A DNA stretch of 35,667 nt from a virus. Every line of letters starts with the position of its first letter. The stretch's first letter is position 1. The position numbers were made by a program, and so were the translations under genes. The notes under the pieces are model-generated. The model saw only the letters and a list, made by a program, of their open reading frames with translations, had not been told where the DNA came from and searched no databases. Where the stretch lies: IMG/VR virus record IMGVR_UViG_3300030118_006072, positions 548 through 36,214 of that record; one strand, given 5' to 3'. This document shows, piece after piece, positions 5,647-16,000 of the stretch.

Positions 5647-6744
5647 TTACCAAACCTCTTCTAGTTCAAATGCTACATTGTAAGTATTATGTGCAACCTG
5701 ATTAAATGATATTGTTTTATCTACGAACTTAACAATATGAAACTCTTCAACATCTTGATTTGGCTGGAAGACGAATGGTAAGACTCCGTTCATTGTGCCA
5801 TACCATACCTTAGAAATAAAATTATCTTGAATTTTATCGTAATGACCAGAGTTTGTTCCATCATTAGTAGGAGTAAAATTAAATGGTGCGCTACCTGTGT
5901 CTGTTGCGTTTTCAAAATCTAATTCAGGCTTTAATTTTGTATCGTCAATATAACTAAAGCTCATTGACCATTTTTTTCTTGAATTTAAATATGTTCCTAC
6001 AAATTGATTCTTGACTGATGCAGTTCTAGGATTAGTTTGAAATGGCATTAAGCCACCTTGCAACCACGATGGTCTACCCCTATGATTTATTTGCGTAAAA
6101 TCTTTACCACCAATTGTTCTTATATTTTTAACCCCATCATTGGTATAACTTTCTGTAAGCTCCATATCAGGACTAACTCCAGGAGTATAATCCCATCCAA
6201 ATGAAAGACTACCAATTTCAAAATTTCCACCAAGGGTCGAACTAAATAAAAATTGAATTCCTACATTATGCTTAGTATCATCATTTATCCAAGGGTTATT
6301 AAAAGTACATAATGCGTAACCAGCTTTTAAAGGCAATACTTGTGAAAATCCAGTATCTGTACCATAAATATTATTTAAATCAGTTAACATATCTAAGTAT
6401 TCGCCTTCAAGTATGTTAGTATTATCACTATTAGTATTAGAAAGTATAGATAAATTTAAATCTATAGCAGGGTCATCTGAGTCTTTTTCTTTCACCCCAA
6501 AAACTCCAAACCAGCTCAAACTTGGAATAATTTTACCTGACTCTACCTTATCATCTGGTGATCCGTAAACAAGATTAAATGCTGCTTCACCCCCACCTGT
6601 AATTAAAAATTCATTAGAGCTCCAAGGATTAAGTTGAAATACATTTTCACCTTGAGATTCACTAATATCTACTAAAGCTAATGTGTATCCAAGCAAACCT
6701 GCATCTATATAAAATTTCGGTTGATTCATTCTACCGTATGACAT
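5647..6744 (-). CDS. Tail-tip/baseplate structural protein (365 aa)
   Basis: The last gene of the leftward late block, directly behind the hub gene and the cohesin-like gene. The protein is beta-rich with many aromatic residues and no transmembrane segment. The C-terminal half has a repetitive strand-rich pattern (WSMSFSYI; VWYGTMNGVLPFVFQPN; NVAFELEEVW) reminiscent of distal-tail or tail-tip proteins. I do not recognise a specific family. Its ATG overlaps the previous stop (TAATG), and a G-rich ribosome-binding site (GGGGGGTAG) lies about eight bases upstream. Position and composition point to a virion protein at the tail tip. Confidence 0.6.
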   Translation of the reverse strand: MSYGRMNQPKFYIDAGLLGYTLALVDISESQGENVFQLNPWSSNEFLITGGGEAAFNLVYGSPDDKVESGKIIPSLSWFGVFGVKEKDSDDPAIDLNLSILSNTNSDNTNILEGEYLDMLTDLNNIYGTDTGFSQVLPLKAGYALCTFNNPWINDDTKHNVGIQFLFSSTLGGNFEIGSLSFGWDYTPGVSPDMELTESYTNDGVKNIRTIGGKDFTQINHRGRPSWLQGGLMPFQTNPRTASVKNQFVGTYLNSRKKWSMSFSYIDDTKLKPELDFENATDTGSAPFNFTPTNDGTNSGHYDKIQDNFISKVWYGTMNGVLPFVFQPNQDVEEFHIVKFVDKTISFNQVAHNTYNVAFELEEVW

Positions 6745-7409
6745 TAATAACTACCCCCCTCACTTGTAGAAGTAGATGTGTTACTTCTTCTCATAGTGTT
6801 TCTCATTGTATTTTTGACTCCATCAGATTTTCTTATAAGTTCATATCCAGTTTCCATCTTAGAACTTAAATTTTTCATACCTTTATTTTTTAAAGTTTTA
6901 AAAGTATTATTAAGCTTATTAAAATTAGTATCTATATCCTTAAATTTATCAGTAGCTTGTTCTGCAAAAAATCCTTTTATTTGTGTATTCTTACCTGAAA
7001 TTACAATGTCAAAAAACTTAACATTTCCAAGATATGTAAATAATGTTTGTTTACCTGTTATAGCTTGTCCACCAAAAGAAAAATATAACAAAATACCTGT
7101 GTTATTATTTGCAGTCATAATCCAATCACCAGATCCATTATTTATATTATTTGGGTTACCATGTTTTGATGTAATTCTTAATTTTCCACTATATTTTATC
7201 TGAACACCATAAACATCACCAGTAGTTTGAATTTCTGCAATTCCATTACCATATATTACTTTAGCTGTAACTGGCTCTACAAAATCTCTAGCTTGTGCTT
7301 GTTTTAAGCTATACTTGTTATGATTTAAGCTTAACTTTTCTCTTTTTGTAAGTTTTCTTTTTGTCAGGCTACTTACGTTTGGTGCTGTTTCTGCAACATA
7401 TTCTGCCAT
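6744..7409 (-). CDS. Cohesin-like domain tail-tip protein
   Basis: A 221-residue protein in three parts. A basic N-terminus (about 1-45) is rich in Lys/Arg. A beta-rich domain (about 48-138) follows the pattern of cohesin-like domains of marine surface proteins: a hydrophobic strand GIAEIQT, then DVYGVQI (65-71), GDWIMT (94-99), and LLYFSFGGQAI (107-117) ahead of a closing strand. A helical, probably coiled-coil C-terminus (about 148-200) ends in a Ser/Thr-rich tail. The gene directly upstream ends in a dockerin, the classic cohesin partner. Expected in the virion near the tail tip. Ribosome-binding site AAGGTAG. The family call is by eye only; the position-specific matches are visible but distant. 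Confidence 0.5.
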   Translation of the reverse strand: MAEYVAETAPNVSSLTKRKLTKREKLSLNHNKYSLKQAQARDFVEPVTAKVIYGNGIAEIQTTGDVYGVQIKYSGKLRITSKHGNPNNINNGSGDWIMTANNNTGILLYFSFGGQAITGKQTLFTYLGNVKFFDIVISGKNTQIKGFFAEQATDKFKDIDTNFNKLNNTFKTLKNKGMKNLSSKMETGYELIRKSDGVKNTMRNTMRRSNTSTSTSEGGSY

Positions 7410-7431
7410 AATCTACCTTTTGTTAAAATTA

Positions 7432-10400
7432 TTATGAGTTTAAAATTATATTAATTACTGTGACAACATCTAGTACATCAACATTGCCATCTTCATTTAC
7501 ATCTGCCTCAGGAGTAACCTCTGCGTTTCCTAAAACCTGATTAACCATCTGAACTACATCTAAAACATTTATCATTCCGTCACCATTTACATCTCCAGGT
7601 TGTGCATATTCACAACTACCATCATCTGTATTTGCATCTGGATTGTAGTTACTCGCTGTACTATCTGTACATCCATAGATAGGCTCTGAAACAGAATCGC
7701 CAGCATCGCCAGATATTGGTGGAGGTGCATCTCCAACTAACAAATCAATTTCAGAATTATATGCAGTCTTTCCTGACCAATCATGCATTTGAGTCATTCC
7801 AAGTGTTACTGTCATATTTTTATTTAACTTAACTTTGTCAATAATGAATATTGGCAATATAGATTGACCAAGTCTAGTTTCATAATTTATGATATCATCT
7901 CCACCCTCAACTGGCGTAATATTTTTTAAAAAGTTTTCGTAACTATAATCTTGACTATTAACTGTAACGTCATCACCAAGAAGCTTATCAATATTTACAA
8001 TATCACCAATTTCTAGCCCTATATATTTAATTGGAAGTGTAATTTCAAGTTTTTGATGTATGTTCATATTCCAACCTAAAACATATTGTGCTAAAGCTCT
8101 TGCCGAATGAACATCATTTATATAGTTAGCTTCTATCGTTTTTTCTGCATTTAAGAAATTTGTTTCTACTGCATCTTCATCGTAAGCAAGAGTTGAATCT
8201 ATGTTATAAAATTCTTGCAGAGTCGTATCTGTTGGGGAAGTACCTAAATCCTCATAATATTGCTTTATAGCAGGAATATCATACCAATAAAACCAGTCAG
8301 TTGCATACTCGAAATCACCACTATAACTAGTTTGATTGTATTTAACTCTACATCTTCCTATGATATCTTCTGTTCTTGTTTGTGTAACTTTATAGTTAAT
8401 AACATCATATTTATATATAGTTTTAGATATGTCAGTTGCGCCTCTATCCCTAGAATATCTGTTAGGGCTAGGTTGTGGCACGTTTGAATTTTCTAACCAC
8501 CAATGCACTCCAATTGGTTCGTATTCTCCATTTACTCTATTCTTTAAAAATGTATCTACATAGTCATAAAATTTAGTACCTAGACAATCATCTGGATTAT
8601 CTTGAGAAGGAGTATTTGCAAAACACCTATTATTAGACGAATTCCAATGAGTTTGTTTTCCACCGTGAGCATAAGAATTAAAGTTTTCCCAATCAGAAAC
8701 ACTTGCGTTGAAATCGCTGCCATCATTTGGATTTCTATAATAGACCATAGAATGGTTTGGCCAAGCATATCCCCTTCCTTCATAGTTAGGATCATAAGAA
8801 TCAACTTGCATAAAAACATTAGGAAATCTATTTTTTTTCCAGTTACCATTTAAATTTGATCCCGTCTGTTGATGGTATATAGTTCTATTTTGAGGAGCAA
8901 TCATTGTGGTTCTCCTGTATGTTTCATCATGAGTACTCACACCAGTAAATTTTTCTGATGTCCAATAACCTGGTTTGATATCTATATTAGAAGCATCAGT
9001 TTGGCTATTAAAGTCCATACCTATTGCTGAAATTGACAATGGAATATTTCCAGATTCTGCAAAATTACTTAAATTTCCAGAGCCATCTTCTATAGCTTCC
9101 TTGACGTGTGAAAAATTAAAAAGATTTTCTATTCCTGGTGCTCCAAGCGCATCTAATCTTTCATATATCCATGCATTTCTTAAATCATGTATGCTACCAT
9201 CCATTCTATATGTGGCATCGGTAGTGCCAATATAATCTTGCCACTCCCATTGCGTTCCATCGTCTTCAACGTAAACAATTTGATTAGGCCTTGGCAATCT
9301 TCCCTCTACAGTATACCATCTTGTAACCAATTTCCATGCCCCGCCATCAAAGCCTTGTTGTCGTTCGTGCTCAAGAACTACACTATCCAATAAAATCCCA
9401 TAACCTGTTTGCGTTTCTGAGTTTAATAGTTGGTAGTTGGAAGAATAAGGTTCTGTATCTTCGTAAAAGTCATATCCTGCTCCAATAAGAGTCATATCAT
9501 AACTTCCCATATAAGTTCCTAGTGTTTGATAATAAGCTTCATAATTAGGATCTGGTTGGGGATTATTTGATGTACCTCCCCCTCCTAATAAAGTATCGTA
9601 ACCGTGTGTATATCTTGCCCAATAATTACCACTAGATATTCTATCTACATTTGAAGGAAATTGATGTACAACAAGTGTATTAGGGGGGTAATCTTCATAG
9701 CTTTGAAATGGCATACCTCCTTCCATCATTATCCATGATTCTCCCGATCTTCTAACGTAATTATCGCTTGTGCTACCCCCAATATGTGACAATCCAGTCA
9801 TATCTTGTGCATCCATCCCAGAATAGCTTGTTCTCCAAGCAGATAATTCACCAATCCCTATTTCAAAAGGCTCAAATAAAACTGGAGCTTGGCTATGAGT
9901 TATCATTGTAAATCGAACTCTAATATCTTGAGGTAGCCCATAATCACATGAAAGGTCATCTATGTTCGCATTTGCATTATAATTTTCTGCAATCTCGTCT
10001 GTACAACCATATACAAACAAGCCATCATCAAAACTTGTTTCATAATAACAAAGATTATTATCTATTGTCGCAGAGCTATCATAATATCCTGATACACTTG
10101 GAATTAATCCGTCATTAAATAAAATTTCAGCCATTTCTTCTGTAATTGCGTTTGGATCCTTACATCCATAAGTCCAACTTGACTCAGGAATATTATTTAC
10201 AAGACAACTACCATCATCAAGTGTAGCTGACGAATCATAATTATCAGCAAAAGGGTATGTGCATCCTTCTATCAAATCTTCTGGTTGATCATATGAGTTG
10301 TACTGAGATTTTATTGTAATAAAAGTAAAGTCTAATCCATCAAAAAATGGTATTATTCGGCTTTGCGATGAAATATTTTCTAAAATTTCTTTTGCAGGAG

Positions 10401-13056
10401 CAGACTCTGTTTGTGAAAATCCTAATTTATGCCTTTCATTATAGAGTAATATAGAGCCATCTTCTTGTGGTAGCCAAATTGGAGATGAAGCATGCTCGTC
10501 AAAGGCAAGCTCCCATAAATTTCCATATTTTGCAGTTTCCCAAGTATATTTAAATTCATGTCCTAGTTCTGAGGTCATTATATCTGAAACAACAGCAGCT
10601 GGATTTGATATTACTAAGCTTGAATCATAACTAAAATCGGAAAACAAAAAGGAATTAATGCCTGTCTGATTTATTTTTCTACCATGTTTTAAATAAGCAT
10701 ACAAATCAATATCATTAAAGTCTTCTGCTGCATAAATCATGTAATAACCTAAAGCTTTAATCCACATTTCACCTGTTTCTGCAAGATCTGGTACATCATA
10801 ATCATCTAATGTTCCCCCTACATCAAGAAGTGTTACTGCTTGGCTAGAATCCCATAAATTAAAAGATAAGCTTTTAGGAGGATTTCCTGGCTCTGAATAA
10901 AGCATCATAGTATCTTGAATTCCATAAGTAGCTGTTAATTCATTGTGTATTAAATCATAAGAGCCATTATTAAAAGTATCATATCCATCTCTTACTTCAG
11001 GTGGTAAATAATTTTTAAAAATACCTGCATTAGCCCACGATAAAACAGTAAAACTTCCTCGATGCTGATATTGATTACCCCAAGAATCTGTAGACCCTGT
11101 AAAATCTATAAACATACCTAAAAAGTTTGTTGATTCAGCAAATCCTGTATAATATATATCATTTACATAGCTACCTTCACTATCAGGTATAGCCATTACT
11201 GCAGCAAACATATCTTGCCAATCAAAGCCTTGTTCAGGGTTATTAGAGTTCCACTCAGCTGCTGGCAATTTTGAAAATGTTAAAGTTCTTAAATTTTCCT
11301 CAGGACTTGCAAACTCTGAGCCCATTTTTATTTTTACACCTTCCCAATCAGAATAGTCAGGGTTTACTGTAACACGATTAGATGCATGTAAACTAGCAAA
11401 CCACCCACCTGCAACCTTGTCATCAATCCAAAAAAGTAAAGCTGGCTCTGAGCCCATATTCATAGAGCTTGTGTCAGTTGGGTCAGATAATTGACCTGGG
11501 TAATCTGCATCCATATATTCATACTGCACTCTAACTCTACCAAAATTATCATATTGACCATCTGTTGATGTTGGCGTTGTATATTTATCAAAATTTATAG
11601 GTCGTTCGTCACTATATATACTATTTTCTATTCTAGCAATCATGTCTGCTTCTATTGTAAAGAAGCATCTTTGATTACTTGAAGCATGAGGTGGCGATTC
11701 AAATACGCAATCTACACCAACCGTAGCTCCTGTGTATTGCCAAGTATCTGTATTAAATGTTTCATTTACAGGTAGTCCCATATTAAGCAATACATCTTTG
11801 TTAAAACCTATCTCTCCTCCGACATAAGTTTCATTGCTAAAATCGACTAGTCTAATATATTCGTTTGCACTAGTATAATTCTCGTTCCATGCAGTTAATT
11901 CATCTTCGCCTACAATTTCCCTATTATTGTATTTAATGCCACCGCTTAGTAACTCACCTTCATCTAGATATCCAGGAAATCCATTTTGGTATCCACCCCA
12001 AACTGAAGATGAAGTTACCCATTGAACGTCTTTATTTGTAGACTCCCATTTTCTTATTGGGAATTTTTTAGAAGCTGCTGCATCTACGCCTTGCTCAGGA
12101 GTAGTTATATTTATTGTTTCAAACAACATATTACTTGAGGGTTGCTCTGGTATACTCTTATTGAAATGAAACTCTGCTTCACATTGATTGTCAGCAAACA
12201 AATTCACAGAACCATTTTGAGCTATTTTATTAAATTTTATTTCATTTTTATTAGGTACTTCGCTCCATTGATCGCCACCAACAATAGGAGCACCTTCCCA
12301 ATCATCTGATTGTTCGTTATATCTCCTAAATAAGCCACTATGAGTTCTAAGTAATCTAGATTCATTTGCTCCTTCAAAAAAATGAACTCCTTTTACTGAG
12401 TTATCACCGTAATAAGCTACCTCATTGTCAAAAACTCCATGTGTAGCTGTATCTGTATCAGAAACTGTTTTATATAATGGCGAGTAAACAAAGTATCCAT
12501 AGTTCATAGGATATGGATTTAATGAAAACTTTCCATAATCTTCTATGGATAATCTTTTGTAAGGTATTTTTTTATTTAAAACTTTAGAGCTTAAATCTTC
12601 GCATTGTATTATAATTTTTTGACCACTATTTTTTATTTTTGTAACCACTCCACTATAAACTTTAGGGCAATCACCAAAATACTCGTTATGTTCTGAAACT
12701 AACCATAAACCTATTTCTTGACCTACTATATCTGTATTTGAAATCAATGCAAAATGTTGAGCCAAAGTTTTCCCTGCATACTTTGCATTTACACAATTAA
12801 ATGTTAGATTAGATATTTTATATTCGCTTTTAATAACATCTATAGAAGACGAAAATGTAGGAAAATCTTTAAGCATTGGAACAATAGGATGGTCTACTGA
12901 AAAAGTTGAATTACTAAATTGTCTTGTACTTATAGTTAAGGCAGACCCAACCGTTGGTTTTCCATCAGGATTATGACTACCCAAAGTTATGACAGGCATA
13001 ATGCTTGCATGATCATTCTCAACACCAATTTTAAAAAGCTTATTAAATGTCTTCAT
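7432..13056 (-). CDS. Giant tail hub / tip protein with GCTD repeats and C-terminal dockerin
   Basis: At 1874 residues this is the largest protein of the window, directly after the tape measure (TAATG overlap), where siphophages encode the hub or host-specificity protein. The N-terminus (about 1-175) looks like a hub domain, for example the segment with VYSGVVTKIKNSGQKIIIQ. Near 1640-1780 a second hub-like segment appears (LALAQ-type helices, then LEIGDIVNIDKLLG and IFIIDKVKLN). Between them is a long aromatic, beta-rich region without recognisable domains. Three cysteine repeats lie at 931-1037 and one at about 1794-1817, and the last 54 residues are a dockerin. It would form the tail tip, penetrate or bind the cell surface, and display the added modules outward. 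The repeats and dockerin look like acquired host-type surface modules. Confidence 0.8.
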   Translation of the reverse strand: MKTFNKLFKIGVENDHASIMPVITLGSHNPDGKPTVGSALTISTRQFSNSTFSVDHPIVPMLKDFPTFSSSIDVIKSEYKISNLTFNCVNAKYAGKTLAQHFALISNTDIVGQEIGLWLVSEHNEYFGDCPKVYSGVVTKIKNSGQKIIIQCEDLSSKVLNKKIPYKRLSIEDYGKFSLNPYPMNYGYFVYSPLYKTVSDTDTATHGVFDNEVAYYGDNSVKGVHFFEGANESRLLRTHSGLFRRYNEQSDDWEGAPIVGGDQWSEVPNKNEIKFNKIAQNGSVNLFADNQCEAEFHFNKSIPEQPSSNMLFETINITTPEQGVDAAASKKFPIRKWESTNKDVQWVTSSSVWGGYQNGFPGYLDEGELLSGGIKYNNREIVGEDELTAWNENYTSANEYIRLVDFSNETYVGGEIGFNKDVLLNMGLPVNETFNTDTWQYTGATVGVDCVFESPPHASSNQRCFFTIEADMIARIENSIYSDERPINFDKYTTPTSTDGQYDNFGRVRVQYEYMDADYPGQLSDPTDTSSMNMGSEPALLFWIDDKVAGGWFASLHASNRVTVNPDYSDWEGVKIKMGSEFASPEENLRTLTFSKLPAAEWNSNNPEQGFDWQDMFAAVMAIPDSEGSYVNDIYYTGFAESTNFLGMFIDFTGSTDSWGNQYQHRGSFTVLSWANAGIFKNYLPPEVRDGYDTFNNGSYDLIHNELTATYGIQDTMMLYSEPGNPPKSLSFNLWDSSQAVTLLDVGGTLDDYDVPDLAETGEMWIKALGYYMIYAAEDFNDIDLYAYLKHGRKINQTGINSFLFSDFSYDSSLVISNPAAVVSDIMTSELGHEFKYTWETAKYGNLWELAFDEHASSPIWLPQEDGSILLYNERHKLGFSQTESAPAKEILENISSQSRIIPFFDGLDFTFITIKSQYNSYDQPEDLIEGCTYPFADNYDSSATLDDGSCLVNNIPESSWTYGCKDPNAITEEMAEILFNDGLIPSVSGYYDSSATIDNNLCYYETSFDDGLFVYGCTDEIAENYNANANIDDLSCDYGLPQDIRVRFTMITHSQAPVLFEPFEIGIGELSAWRTSYSGMDAQDMTGLSHIGGSTSDNYVRRSGESWIMMEGGMPFQSYEDYPPNTLVVHQFPSNVDRISSGNYWARYTHGYDTLLGGGGTSNNPQPDPNYEAYYQTLGTYMGSYDMTLIGAGYDFYEDTEPYSSNYQLLNSETQTGYGILLDSVVLEHERQQGFDGGAWKLVTRWYTVEGRLPRPNQIVYVEDDGTQWEWQDYIGTTDATYRMDGSIHDLRNAWIYERLDALGAPGIENLFNFSHVKEAIEDGSGNLSNFAESGNIPLSISAIGMDFNSQTDASNIDIKPGYWTSEKFTGVSTHDETYRRTTMIAPQNRTIYHQQTGSNLNGNWKKNRFPNVFMQVDSYDPNYEGRGYAWPNHSMVYYRNPNDGSDFNASVSDWENFNSYAHGGKQTHWNSSNNRCFANTPSQDNPDDCLGTKFYDYVDTFLKNRVNGEYEPIGVHWWLENSNVPQPSPNRYSRDRGATDISKTIYKYDVINYKVTQTRTEDIIGRCRVKYNQTSYSGDFEYATDWFYWYDIPAIKQYYEDLGTSPTDTTLQEFYNIDSTLAYDEDAVETNFLNAEKTIEANYINDVHSARALAQYVLGWNMNIHQKLEITLPIKYIGLEIGDIVNIDKLLGDDVTVNSQDYSYENFLKNITPVEGGDDIINYETRLGQSILPIFIIDKVKLNKNMTVTLGMTQMHDWSGKTAYNSEIDLLVGDAPPPISGDAGDSVSEPIYGCTDSTASNYNPDANTDDGSCEYAQPGDVNGDGMINVLDVVQMVNQVLGNAEVTPEADVNEDGNVDVLDVVTVINIILNS
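7435..7596 (-). other. Type I dockerin domain at hub C-terminus
   Basis: Residues 1821-1874 contain two duplicated calcium-binding loop-helix units. DVNGDGMINVLD and DVNEDGNVDVLD each have Asp1, Asn3, Asp5 and Asp12 of the dockerin loop, and are followed by VVQMVNQVL and VVTVINIIL helices. Nothing is missing from the canonical pattern. Dockerins bind cohesin domains; a cohesin-like domain is encoded by the very next gene. Confidence 0.9.
9946..10266 (-). repeat. Three GCTD-type cysteine repeats within the hub protein
   Basis: Residues 931-1037 hold three copies of a module of the form GC(T/K)(D/Y)xxAxxY(N/D)xxAx(I/L)D(D/N)xxC. One copy carries an insertion of about 20 residues. A fourth, cleaner copy (GCTDSTASNYNPDANTDDGS, ending in Cys) lies at about 7605-7677, just before the dockerin. 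Each has two cysteines and acidic loops that probably bind calcium. These repeats are familiar from large secreted proteins of marine bacteria. Confidence 0.8.
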
Positions 13057-16000
13057 TATTCTAAAATATTATCCCCTCGCCTTATGGCCTCTCGTATTTT
13101 TGGTATAGCTTCGTCAATAATAAAATCATCCGATAAAATATTTCCTTCGAAATTTATTACAATATTAGTTGGTTCACTTTTTGGCATTTCATTATTTTGC
13201 ATCCCTTGAATTAAACCACCTTTTCCATATCTACTCATTCCAACTAAACCACCTGATCCATATCTACCTTCTAACAATCCTTGTCTGACAGCCATACTAG
13301 AGCCTATAGAACCAAGCCCAATAAATGGTCTTGCATCACGAATATCCATTGCTAAATTGTTAATTTTTTTCATATTTTCTACACCCATAGCTTGTACAGC
13401 TTGCCTGCTCATAACAAATTCACCTTGCTCTGCTTCGATTATTGTTCCACCTTGACTATGTCTTTGACCTCCAACAAGTCCTCCGTACTCATAGCTTGGT
13501 GGTTGTTGCGCTGCAATAAATCCTGCTTGAGCTGCTCCAAAAGCTGCAATTAAGCTTATCCAAGGTTGCCCTCCAGTTGCCCAAAATGTAGCGTACGCTT
13601 CCATCATAGCTCGACCTGTACTTACAGCAACCTCTGATAAAGAAATGGCTTTTTGATAATTAAAAGCCTTTGTTCTTTCATCTGCATGGTCTTCTGCAAT
13701 CTGTTTTTCCATTTTCTTTTGATCAGCAGCATTCGCTTTTGTGTATCTTTCTGATAGTTTTAATCTTTCGAGGTCTGCTTGATATGCCTTTTCTACTTTT
13801 TCTTGATATGCATCAACAAACATAGCTAGAGTATCTGTAAACATTTCTGTTATATCAAGCAATCCTCCTGCGATTGCAAGAGCTTTATCTTTTATTTCAA
13901 ACTCTTCTATTGCTGCATCAAAATCAGCAAGTTTAGCTTGAATTTCATCAAAAGGTTTTCCTAGCTCAGTAGCCTCTTCTAAATAGGCTTTTCTTGCATC
14001 TCTTAATGTATCAATCTGAGAACTAAAAGCACCAGAATGCTTTGCTAAAAATCCTGAGGTATCAGGAACGTCTAATGCATCCATAGGATCTAAGTCTGCT
14101 AATCTTTGTCGACTATCTATGAGCTCTTGTTCTGATTCAATTATATCAAAATATCTATCATTTAACTTCTCATATATTATAGCTTTCTGCTCTTCTGTAA
14201 GATTTAAGTCTTTACTTGTAGATAGTAACTTTTGTAAAGCTCTTATTCTATCCATCTCAGTAAATTTAACTTCATCTATCATTGCCTGTAGTTCGGTTTG
14301 TGTAGCAAGAACATTTTTATCGATTTCTAAGACATCGGCCTTTATAATACCCATCTCTACACCTTGGCTGTAGAGTGTATTATATCCATCTATTTCTTGT
14401 TGTCTTAATGCTATTAAATCATTCTGTGTTTGTGTTTCCTCTCTTCGCTGTTTTTGAATTCTATCCATCAATAGCTCTAAAGAAGTCATGTTAGCCATTC
14501 TTTTTTCGTCAGTCAACGCCTCAACACTTTTTATTTTACCAGACTTGACCATTTCATCGTATAGCTTACCTTCTTCTGCTCTAAGTTTTATTGTTTTTGC
14601 TATTAAATGATCTCTTGTAGCAACTTGAGTTTCTAAATTTGTTTTAAACTCTTCATAAGTATCTCCTAATAAACCTAAATTTCTAGCCTGATCTACATCA
14701 GTTCTTATTAGATGCATTTTATTTCGTAAAGATTCTTCCTCTTTCTGATTTGCTAATTGCAATTGGCTAACATAGTAAGCGTAACCTTGCGCTGTATATC
14801 CGAGAAATTCAGCTAGAACTGGATAATCTCTAATTAAATCTTCTTTAAATTGCTTAGATAATTTTTCAGCAGCTAAAGCATCTTCTGTATTCATTATATA
14901 TAACTTGAATGCTGCATCTGTGTCACCTTGTGCTGCATCAAACTCAAGTATTGCCCTTTCAGCATTTCTTTTTTCATCTGTTAGGGCTTGAGTGCTTATA
15001 GCTTGGTCGTCAATCGCATTTATTGAGGCTTTATAGGCAACAAGTTCATCTCTTTGAGCTTTTAGTCCTGTGTCAGATATCTTGTTGTGTTTTTCCATAA
15101 ATTTTGTAAGTCTAGCTTGCGCCCTTCCACCTACATGAAGATTGTTAACATAATCACTATATTGTTTATTTAGTATTTCGTAACCTGCATCTAATACTTT
15201 TATTCTGTCAGCTAATTCTTGTTTTTTATCAGAAGTTAAGTCAGTTGCTTCCATTTGAAGTTCAAGCTCACTTCTTAATTTTCTATATTCAGAAAAATCT
15301 CCCATAAACCCAGCAACTGTACCTTTTGTAGATGCTTGAAATAAAGATTCTAGTTTTTGCTCTATATTTCCAAAAGTTTCCTCTACACCTATATTATTCA
15401 TCGCCTTAAACTCATCTGATAAAAATCCTAAAGATTCTGCGACTTTTTTCTGCATATCATTCATTCCATGATACATTCCCTCAACATGCTTTTGCATATC
15501 TTCAAAATTTTGTAATTCTATAACGCCCAATGCTATTTCTTTATTTACATCATCTGTAGTTTGAAGACCCAACATCTGAGTTTTAATATAATTTTTATAC
15601 ACCTCATCTAGTAATGCATAGTTCTTAATAAGAGTATCCATATTGTTGGATGAATTTTTAAACTCTAAAGCTTGTTTTTTTATGCTTGCTAAAAACTCTG
15701 GATATGATTGTAATTCTAGGACACCACTTAATTTATTTAAATCATCTGTATATTTTTTTATAGCAGCATCTACATCATCTATTGTCATACCAACACTATC
15801 AAGCATCTTTTTATTATTTTTATTAGAAACTAAAAAGTCTATATTAGATTGTATTGCTTCTTTTTGTGATTTTTTTGTACCTTTATATAGATTTGTAAGC
15901 CTATCTTCTAACTTTTGATTCTCTTCATTTAATTTCTTAGTTCCGTCTGTTAATTTTCTTAAATGCTCAGGAATATTGTTTTCATCATAAAATCCTGAAT

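Noticed and set aside
6778-7203. Plus-strand 141-residue hydrophobic open frame opposite the cohesin-like gene
   Set aside because: It is the antisense of a coding region with A/T-biased codons; no ribosome-binding site and no coherent composition.
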